Positions 6,544 through 11,527 of a DNA stretch of 11,527 nt are shown in pieces (the stretch's first letter is position 1; every line of letters begins with the position of its first letter). Origin of the DNA: WS-11 sp964405235. Its GTDB lineage: Bacteria; Eisenbacteria; RBG-16-71-46. Made by a program: the position numbers and the translations under genes. The notes under the pieces are model-generated. The model saw only the letters and a program-made list of their open reading frames with translations, was not told the DNA's origin and did not search any database. The stretch spans positions 1 to 11,527 of the forward strand of contig CAYONG010000277.1 in NCBI GenBank assembly GCA_964405235.1, given 5' to 3'.

Positions 6544-7175
6544 GGTGTCCCATCCTTGCGCAGTAACGGCCGAAGCTTGCGCTTCAGCATGCCCCGGGCG
6601 CGGTTGATGCGCGATCGCACCGTCCCGCCGGGGATGCGAAGCATCTGTCCGATCTCCTCGTACGCGAAACCCTCGATGTCGCGGAGCACCAGCGCGACCC
6701 GGTATTTCTCCGGGACCGTCGCGATGGCTCGCCCGATCGCCTCCTGGAGCTGCGCCCGTTCCAGTGCCGGCTCCTGGCCCTCGGTCGGGTCCGCCAGCTG
6801 GAGCATGCTGTCCCCCAACAAATCTTGAAGTGCGTCCAGGCTGAACCAGTTCCGCTTGCGGACCCGCCGCCGGATCTCGTTCTTGGCGAGATTGGCGGCG
6901 ATCGTAAACAGCCAGGTGGTGAACTTTGAGCCCCGGCGATAGTTCCGCCGGTGGACGAACACGCGCACGAACACTTCCTGCGCGAGATCGTCCGAGGACT
7001 CCCGGTCGTTCAACACCCGCGCAATGAGATTCGTCACGCGGCCCTGGAAGCGACGCACGAGCTCCGTGAAGGCGCGCTCGTCATCTTCCGCCACCCGCGC
7101 CATCAAGTCCTCGTCCGAGAGACTCGGTATCGGGGGCGGGACGGGATCGCGATCAGGCGCCACGGACGCATCCAC
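6540..7175 (-). CDS. ECF (RpoE-like) RNA polymerase sigma factor
   Basis: This is an extracytoplasmic-function sigma-70 factor of 211 residues that would direct RNA polymerase to an envelope-related regulon. Region 2 spans about 36-104, with DDLAQEVFVRVF (62-73) and KFTTWLFTIAANLAKNEIRR (84-103). Region 4 spans about 147-200, with VPEKYRVALVLRDIEGFAYE (154-173) and GTVRSRINRARGMLKRKL (184-201) forming the -35-binding helix-turn-helix. The first ~20 residues are Pro/Asp-rich and loosely conserved. The start used is the GTG at 7175, and GTG at 7163 or ATG at 7103 (Met25) remain possible. The stop overlaps the anti-sigma start by 4 bases. A candidate ECF-type promoter directly upstream suggests autoregulation. 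The target genes cannot be read from this window apart from its own operon. Confidence 0.94.
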   Translation of the reverse strand: MDASVAPDRDPVPPPIPSLSDEDLMARVAEDDERAFTELVRRFQGRVTNLIARVLNDRESSDDLAQEVFVRVFVHRRNYRRGSKFTTWLFTIAANLAKNEIRRRVRKRNWFSLDALQDLLGDSMLQLADPTEGQEPALERAQLQEAIGRAIATVPEKYRVALVLRDIEGFAYEEIGQMLRIPGGTVRSRINRARGMLKRKLRPLLRKDGTP

Positions 7176-7181
7176 CTAGTG

Positions 7182-7210
7182 TTGATACCCCATGCCGCAT
7201 GGTCGGTTCC
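7182..7210 (-). promoter_or_regulatory. Candidate ECF-type promoter for the sigma/anti-sigma operon
   Basis: On the minus strand GGAACC (7210-7205) is followed after 17 bases by TATCAA (7187-7182). This resembles the RpoE-class layout of a GGAAC -35 element and a TCnnA/TCTAA-like -10 element. The match at -35 is good and at -10 is partial. The -10 element ends only 6 bases before the GTG of the sigma gene, so the transcript would be almost leaderless, or translation would begin at a later codon. Autoregulation is common in ECF sigma operons, which makes the site plausible. One site in GC-rich DNA could be chance. Confidence 0.35.
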
Positions 7211-7217
7211 ACCCCCG

Positions 7218-8888
7218 TCACTTCAGCGCGTCCAGCTTCGCCAGGACCCGTGGATTACCGGGGTCGGCGGCCAGGACGAGACGGTACTGCTCTTTAGCCA
7301 AATCGTTGAGCCGCAGTTCATTATAGACATCGCCCAGGTGCTCCAGCACCACCGGATCGCCGTGGGTTAGACGGGCGGCGCGCTCGAGCTGGACCCGGGC
7401 TTCGGCCAGACGGCCCTGCCGGTAGTAGGCCCAGCCGAGGGAGTCGATGTAGGCGCCGTTGTCGGGGTCCTGGGCCAGCGCCCGGGCGATCTTGTCCACA
7501 GCCTCGTCCAGGTTGCGGCCATGGTCGGCCCACAGGTAGCCGAGGAAGTTGAGTGCGGACGGGTTGTCCGGCTCGCGCAGAAGCACATCGCGCACCGCCG
7601 CCTCGGCCCCGACCGCGTCTCCGATCCGCTCGCGACAGGCGGCCAGATCGAAGGCCAGCCCGTTGTGTTCGGGAAAGCGCGCCACCGCCTCGGCCCACGC
7701 CTGCTCTGCCTCAACGCCCCGCTTCTCGTGCTCGTAGAAGCGGGCCAGCATGGCCCGGGGCGCGAGCGAGTCGGGCGCGATCGCGATTGCGCGCTCGAGA
7801 TGGGCGAGCGCCCCCGCGGGCTCGCGGTTGAGCGTGCGCGCCCGCGCGGCGATCAGGTGGCTGCTGACGTCGTCGGGCCTCGTCTTCACCCACGCCTCGG
7901 CTTCCGCGACCGCCTGGGAACCCCGTCCGTGGCGCGCCAGCAGCGAGACGGTGGCAGAGACCACATCTGGGTCATCGGGCCACCGCTTTCGCATGCGTCG
8001 CAGCACCTGATCGCCCTCCCCACCCTTGCCCGCGGAGTAGGCGAGGTCCGCCTCGATCTCGCTGCTCTCGCGATCGTCGGGAAGGGCCTCGGCCATCAGC
8101 CGCGCCTCGCGCCAGGCCTCCTCGAAGCGCCTCTCGCGCGCCAGGAGATTCACCGCCCTGCGGCGGGTCGCGACGTCGCTCGGGTGCGCCGTCAGGTGCT
8201 GGCGGTAGAGATCCATCGCCTGTCCCGTCCGCCCGAGGTTCTCGTGGATCAGGCCCTGGAGGTAATACGCGCCCGGGCGGAGCGGATTCAAATCCATCGA
8301 CTCGGCCAGAGCGGTGTCGGCCGCGCCGAAGCGCCCGAGCCGGGCCTCGCCAGCCGCGATCTGGAACCACGACTCGGCGTCGTCGGGCTCGAGCCACACC
8401 GCGCGACGAAAGCTGCGCAAGGCGAGGTCGAGACGGTCGACCGACTCGGCCGCGCGCCCGAGCGCGCGGGCGTACTCGACCCGCTCCGAATCCAGTGTCG
8501 CCGCGGCCTCGAGCGGCGGCAGCGCGTCGCGGCCCCGGCCCAGGTTGAGGAGCGCGGTGCCCTTGAGCCAGTTCGCCCGCGCGTCGGCCGGATCGATGGC
8601 GAGCGCCCGCACGGCGAACTCGAGCGAGCGGGACGCCTCGCCGCTGACGGCCGACGCCTCGCTCATGCGGCGGGCCAGGCTGCCCGCACCATCGTCGAGC
8701 AGGAGCGCGCGCGAGTACTCGCCGATCGCCAGGTCGCGCCGGCCCTGTTCCTCGAGCAGTCGGCCCTGGGCGTACCGGCGCAACGCCTCTTCACTCGGGT
8801 ACCGGGGGCCCGGCGCCTGCAGCGGGGCGCCTGACGGGAGTGCGGAGGTCGCGGCGACAAGAATGAGGGTGCACGCGACGAGCATCAT
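7218..8888 (-). CDS. Exported TPR-repeat protein of unknown specific role
   Basis: The 556-residue product starts with a hydrophobic stretch MMLVACTLILVAATSALP that lacks a basic n-region but otherwise looks like a signal peptide, so a periplasmic location is likely. The rest is almost entirely helical repeats of tetratricopeptide type. Recurrent features are L-G/A-Y-F-A positions and proline at repeat ends (ALAIDPADARANWLKG, AVWLEPDDAESWFQIA, YRQHLTAHPSDVATRRR, LLREPDNPSALNFLGYLWAD, ALAQDPDNGAYIDSLGWAYY). I count roughly a dozen repeat units by eye. No enzyme motif is visible. Such proteins usually scaffold protein complexes. The gene stands apart: 48 bases from rfbH upstream and 42 bases from the sigma gene downstream. 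The frame is closed by a TAG four codons upstream of the ATG, so the start is ATG 8888 or the adjacent ATG 8885. No Shine-Dalgarno is visible. Confidence 0.87.
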   Translation of the reverse strand: MMLVACTLILVAATSALPSGAPLQAPGPRYPSEEALRRYAQGRLLEEQGRRDLAIGEYSRALLLDDGAGSLARRMSEASAVSGEASRSLEFAVRALAIDPADARANWLKGTALLNLGRGRDALPPLEAAATLDSERVEYARALGRAAESVDRLDLALRSFRRAVWLEPDDAESWFQIAAGEARLGRFGAADTALAESMDLNPLRPGAYYLQGLIHENLGRTGQAMDLYRQHLTAHPSDVATRRRAVNLLARERRFEEAWREARLMAEALPDDRESSEIEADLAYSAGKGGEGDQVLRRMRKRWPDDPDVVSATVSLLARHGRGSQAVAEAEAWVKTRPDDVSSHLIAARARTLNREPAGALAHLERAIAIAPDSLAPRAMLARFYEHEKRGVEAEQAWAEAVARFPEHNGLAFDLAACRERIGDAVGAEAAVRDVLLREPDNPSALNFLGYLWADHGRNLDEAVDKIARALAQDPDNGAYIDSLGWAYYRQGRLAEARVQLERAARLTHGDPVVLEHLGDVYNELRLNDLAKEQYRLVLAADPGNPRVLAKLDALK

Positions 8889-8897
8889 GTGGCGAAA

Positions 8898-8906
8898 AGC
8901 CTAGCA
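8898..8906 (-). promoter_or_regulatory. Possible extended -10 element before the TPR gene
   Basis: The minus strand reads TGCTAGGCT, matching the extended -10 form TGnTAnnnT, with TAGGCT at 8903-8898. Transcription would begin about 7 bases further on, near 8891, just before the ATG at 8888. No convincing -35 hexamer is visible. The gene has no Shine-Dalgarno, so a leaderless transcript would be consistent. This is a weak motif call. Confidence 0.25.
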
Positions 8907-8919
8907 CGGCGGGCGGGTC

Positions 8920-8933
8920 GGGGCCACCGCCCC
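8920..8933. terminator. Short GC hairpin after rfbH (weak terminator candidate)
   Basis: GGGGC (8920-8924) and GCCCC (8929-8933) form a perfect 5-bp stem with a 4-base loop, starting 4 bases past the rfbH stop codon. There is no T-tract after it in the direction of transcription, so it is not a standard intrinsic terminator. It could slow polymerase or protect the 3' end of the sugar-operon transcript, or be chance in GC-rich DNA. Confidence 0.2.
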
Positions 8934-8936
8934 TGC

Positions 8937-10291
8937 CTACGATGGGCCAACGCACCGCCGCGGCTCGGGCGCCGGACGCCCCCGGAAGAAGTCGGCGAAC
9001 ACCGACACCATGTACTCCCGCATGACGTCCGAGATGCCGGGCCACACGCCGACCCAGAAGGTGCGGTGCATCACCGCCTCGGTGTTCACGAGATCCCCGA
9101 CGACGCGGTGCTCCACGTCTTGGAAGGCCGGCTGGCGCACCGCGTTCCCGGCGAACAGCATCCGGGTGTGGATCTTGTGGCGCTCGAGGTGCCCGACCAG
9201 CTCGGCGCGGGTGATCCCGCAGCCCTCGCGCACGGTGAGGGCGTAGCCAAACCAGGAGGGAACGGAGTTCGCTGTCGCGCGCGGCGGCAGGAGCCAAGGC
9301 TCGAAAGGCTTGAGCGCCTCCGCCAGCAGGGCGTGGTTGCGGCGACGCGCGGCGATGAACCCCGGGAGCCTCTTGAGCTGGCCTGCAGCAGGTCCCCCTG
9401 GAGATCGGTGGACTTCAGGTCGTAACCGATCTCCGAGTACTTGTACTTGTGGTCGTAACCGTGCGGCAGCTCGCCGAGCTGCCATTCGAAGCGCCGCTCG
9501 CAGGTGTCGGTCTTGCCGGGCATGCACCAGCAGTCGCTGCCCCAGTCGCGGAACGACTCCAACGAGCGCTTGACGAGTCCGCTCTGGGTCAGCACCGCGC
9601 CGCCCTCGCCGCAGGTCATCTGGTGCGCCGGGTAGAAGCTGAGGGTCGCCACATCGCCGAACGTGCCGACCATCCGGCCTCCGCACGTCGCCCCCAGCGC
9701 GTCGCAGCAGTCCTCGATCACCCACAGGCCGTGGCGCTTGGCGAACGCCAGCACAGCGTCCACGTCCCACGGGTTTCCGAGGGTGTGGGCGATCATCACC
9801 GCCCGCGTCTTCGGCGTCACCGCCTCCTCGAGGCGCGTGACGTCGATGATATGAGTGCCGAGCTCGATGTCGAGCAACACTGGAAGGCAACGATTCTGCA
9901 CAATGGGCGCAAGCGTGGTCGGGAAGCCGGCGGCCACAGAGATGACTTCGCTGCCGGGGCGGATGCGGCGCTCGCCCAGGAGCTTCGAGGTGAGCGCGGT
10001 GAAGGCGAGCAGATTCGCGCTCGAGCCGCTGTTGCACAGCGCCACCTTACCCACCCCGAGGAAGCGGGAGAGCTCGAGCTGCACCGCCTGGGTGAAGCGT
10101 CCCTCGGTCCACCAGCCGTCGAGGCTCGCCTCGACCAGCGCCTGCAGCTCCTCGGCGTCCCAAACCTTGCCCGACACCGGGACCGGGGTTTCCCCGGGGA
10201 CGAACGGCGCGGGCGTGAGGAACCGATCGTAGTAGCCGGCCACTTCGCCCTGCAGATGCGCCGGCGCCTGGTCGCGTTCAGCGGGGGGCAT
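8937..10291 (-). pseudogene. rfbH: CDP-4-keto-6-deoxyglucose 3-dehydrase (RfbH/DdhC, E1), one-base frameshift
   Basis: RfbH removes the C3 hydroxyl of CDP-4-keto-6-deoxyglucose on the route to 3,6-dideoxyhexoses of surface glycans, using PMP and a [2Fe-2S] cluster. The first ~304 codons (10291 to 9380) read well: FVPGETPVPVSGKVWD (30-45), NSGSSANLLAFTAL (87-100), IAHTLGNPWDVDAV (167-180), SFYPAHQMTCGEGG (218-231). His223 replaces the usual aldimine Lys, as in E1 enzymes, and Cys196, Cys254, Cys256 and Cys264 match the E1 cluster pattern C-X57-C-X1-C-X7-C. The frame then shifts between 9380 and 9398. The remainder is in another frame, from QLKRLPGFIAARRRNH through MLFAGNAVRQPAF and FWVGVWPG to the TAG at 8937. 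One added base restores family length. The shift sits by short G/C runs and all other residues look intact, so a sequencing or assembly error is as likely as a real pseudogene. The ATG follows AGGAG and overlaps the RmlD-like gene by 14 bases. Confidence 0.9.
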
Positions 10292-11192
10292 AGAGGCTCC
10301 TCATGCGCGGCAGCGCCTCGTCCAGAGCGGCCTCGAGCGGGAGCGCCCCCAAGCCCAGCAAGCGCTTGAGCAGGTCGTTGCGCAAGCCGCCGCGGCGCGG
10401 GCGTGGCGCGGCCTGCCCCAGCGTCACCGTGGGACGCGCCTCGATGAGCGAGGCATCGGCCCCGAGCCGGTCGGCGACCCGGCGCGCGAACTCAACCCGC
10501 GAGACCAGGTCATCACAGGCCACGTGGAGGGTGCGCGGACTCTCGATGCCGCACAGCGCGCCGGACGCGATCAGCTCCAGCGTCTGGGCGGCGAGCCAGG
10601 CGGCCGATGTGGGGGTCGCCCACTGGTCGTCGGACACCACCAGCGGGCGGCGGTCGCGCAGGTGCTCGACGCAGCGGTGCAGGAAGTTCTTGGTGTCGTG
10701 CCCGACGTCGAACACGTTGGTGATGCGCAGCACCGCGTGCCGGGACAGCGCGCCCACCCGCCGCTCGCCCACCAGCTTGGATCGGCCGTAGACATTGATC
10801 GGCCGCGGCGGCGCATCCTCGGCATAGGGCCCCGCCGCGCCGTCGAAGACGTAGTCGGTCGAGAAGAACACCAGCGGCACATCGCGCTCCGCGCACCAGC
10901 CCACGAGCGGCTCGAGCGCGTCGACGTTCTGCGCGTGGGTCTCCTCTGGGTGGGTCTCGCAGTAGTCCACATGCGTGAGCGCGCTGGCGAGGATGACCAG
11001 GCTGGGCCGCACGCTTGCGAGGTAGGCGGCCGTGTCGCCCGCCAGGTCGAGCGGCTCGAGCCCCTCGGCCGGGCGCGTGTGGAAAGTGCCGCGCACGGCG
11101 TGACCGCGTCCGCTCAGCGCCCGGTAGAACGCTCCACCCACCAGGCCCGAGCCCCCCAGGACCAGGGGCCGCTCCAGCGGGTTCGAGGTCAC
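10278..11192 (-). CDS. RmlD-family NAD(P)H-dependent sugar-nucleotide reductase
   Basis: This is an extended short-chain dehydrogenase/reductase of the RmlD substrate-binding family, which reduces the 4-keto group of nucleotide-activated deoxysugars. The 304 residues show the dinucleotide-binding loop GGSGLVGG (13-20), LASALTHVDYCE (68-79), FFSTDYVFDGAAGPYAED (109-126) with Thr112, the catalytic pair Tyr135 and Lys139 in VYGRSK, and a C-terminal RPRRGGLRND (264-273) like the family's PxxxLD region. The start is GTG 11192, which overlaps the glycosyltransferase stop (GTGA), so coupling sets the start. The 3' end overlaps rfbH by 14 bases. dTDP-rhamnose synthesis would be the default call. Pairing with rfbH suggests it may instead be the 4-reductase finishing a CDP-3,6-dideoxyhexose. 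Substrate is not readable from sequence. Confidence 0.87.
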   Translation of the reverse strand: MTSNPLERPLVLGGSGLVGGAFYRALSGRGHAVRGTFHTRPAEGLEPLDLAGDTAAYLASVRPSLVILASALTHVDYCETHPEETHAQNVDALEPLVGWCAERDVPLVFFSTDYVFDGAAGPYAEDAPPRPINVYGRSKLVGERRVGALSRHAVLRITNVFDVGHDTKNFLHRCVEHLRDRRPLVVSDDQWATPTSAAWLAAQTLELIASGALCGIESPRTLHVACDDLVSRVEFARRVADRLGADASLIEARPTVTLGQAAPRPRRGGLRNDLLKRLLGLGALPLEAALDEALPRMRSLYAPR

Positions 11193-11527
11193 GGCCAGCG
11201 CCCGCTCACCTCGGCCCAGAAACCCAGAGCGTTCAGCGCGAACAGCGGCGCAAGCAGAAAGAGGGCGATGCGCAGCGGGACCGTGGTCGAGCTGAGGATG
11301 CCGGCGACCGCGAAGCGGGTCATGCTGCAGAGGTTGAATTGGCTGCGGCCGGCGATGCGGGACTGGCGGTCGCGGCGGATGCCCATGTGCCGGATGAAGT
11401 CCGGGATCATCTCGGGCGGGTCCTCACCGTCGACGTCGATGAAACAGATCGTGTCGCCGGAGGCCTGGCGCATACCGGCCGGCATGGACTGCTGGTCACC
11501 GAAGTTGCGCGACAGGGTGAGCAGTTG
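11189..11527 (-). CDS. Family 2 glycosyltransferase (DPM1/GtrB-like), partial and apparently shortened
   Basis: The frame is open to the window edge, so the N-terminus lies outside, and the visible part is 112 residues. It begins QLLTLSRNFGDQQ, then ASGDTICFIDVDGEDPPEMI, the GT2 core with a DxD-type metal site as in polyprenyl-phosphate sugar transferases. In usual relatives about 100 residues follow before the segment (K/R)(F/I)AGRSKYN that leads into the membrane helices. Here IPDFIRHM is joined almost directly to GIRRDRQSRIAGRSQFNL, and only one hydrophobic segment (about IALFLLAPLFALNALGF) precedes the stop. The catalytic domain therefore looks internally deleted, in frame, and the C-terminus short. 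The stop overlaps the RmlD-like start by 4 bases. It may be a decayed but still coupled gene, an assembly collapse, or a small GT2 variant. An ATG at 11485 is internal and not the real start. Confidence 0.75.
   Translation of the reverse strand, partial: QLLTLSRNFGDQQSMPAGMRQASGDTICFIDVDGEDPPEMIPDFIRHMGIRRDRQSRIAGRSQFNLCSMTRFAVAGILSSTTVPLRIALFLLAPLFALNALGFWAEVSGRWP

Noticed and set aside
7521..8834. 437-codon plus-strand frame opposite the TPR gene
   Set aside because: Shadow of the TPR gene; periodic Leu/Val/Arg pattern mirrors the repeats on the other strand.
8871..8888. Lipobox-like LVAC at residues 3-6 of the TPR protein
   Set aside because: A lipoprotein signal needs a basic n-region and a hydrophobic stretch before the Cys; here Cys6 comes before the hydrophobic core, so ordinary export is more likely.
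8937..10291. Two separate aminotransferase genes in overlapping frames
   Set aside because: The two frames supply consecutive, non-overlapping parts of a single RfbH protein, so one frameshifted gene explains them better.
10292..10306. Hairpin-like AGAGGCTCCT just before rfbH
   Set aside because: The stem is too short to be meaningful, and the same bases are better explained as the AGGAG ribosome-binding site of rfbH.
1..11527. Mobile elements, CRISPR arrays, tRNA or rRNA genes, integration sites
   Set aside because: No transposase or integrase motifs, spaced direct repeats, or structural RNA signatures were seen; all space is filled by ordinary minus-strand genes.

Overview
The window is high-GC DNA with every recognisable gene on the minus strand, so it reads from right to left. 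It looks chromosomal: there is no phage, transposon, plasmid, CRISPR, tRNA or rRNA signal. The gene set (type IV pilus ATPase, secreted HtrA-like protein, ZAS anti-sigma factor, O-antigen-type sugar genes, type II fatty acid synthesis and shikimate genes) fits a Gram-negative, didermal bacterium. High GC and the clustering of aro, acc and pil genes would fit an uncultured lineage such as Rokubacteria/Methylomirabilota or a deltaproteobacterial relative. That placement is a low-confidence guess from style, not from a search.

Region 1 (about 8937-11527) is a surface-sugar block in three overlapping genes: a partial family 2 glycosyltransferase that looks shortened, an RmlD-type sugar-nucleotide reductase, and an RfbH-type CDP-4-keto-6-deoxyglucose 3-dehydrase. 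The rfbH reading frame is broken by one base-pair shift near 9380-9398, but its cofactor residues are intact. Together they point to a 3,6-dideoxyhexose in an O-antigen or other surface glycan.

Region 2 (7218-8888) is one gene for an exported TPR-repeat protein.

Region 3 (4669-7175) is a signalling cassette: ECF sigma factor, membrane-anchored zinc-finger anti-sigma factor (4-base overlap), and an HtrA-like trypsin-fold/PDZ protein 12 bases further on. The HtrA-like protein has lost the catalytic His and Asp (now Ser109 and Asn139) and keeps only the Ser, so it is predicted to be a pseudoprotease. A candidate ECF-type promoter lies just in front of the sigma gene.

Region 4 (1-4652) runs on with no real gap into housekeeping genes: aroB and aroQ (consecutive shikimate steps 2 and 3), accB, then pilT, then accC. 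The pilT gene is wedged between the two acetyl-CoA carboxylase subunit genes, and a 35-codon reading frame joins accB to pilT with coupling overlaps at both ends. Spacings of -14 to +16 bases (apart from the 103 bases that the small frame fills) make sigma-to-accC a plausible single long transcript that would place envelope stress, aromatic synthesis, fatty acid synthesis and pilus retraction together.

The most unusual items are the pseudoprotease within a sigma/anti-sigma cassette, the pilT insertion with its bridging micro-ORF, the shortened glycosyltransferase, and the rfbH frameshift. No stretch over 300 bases lacks a gene.
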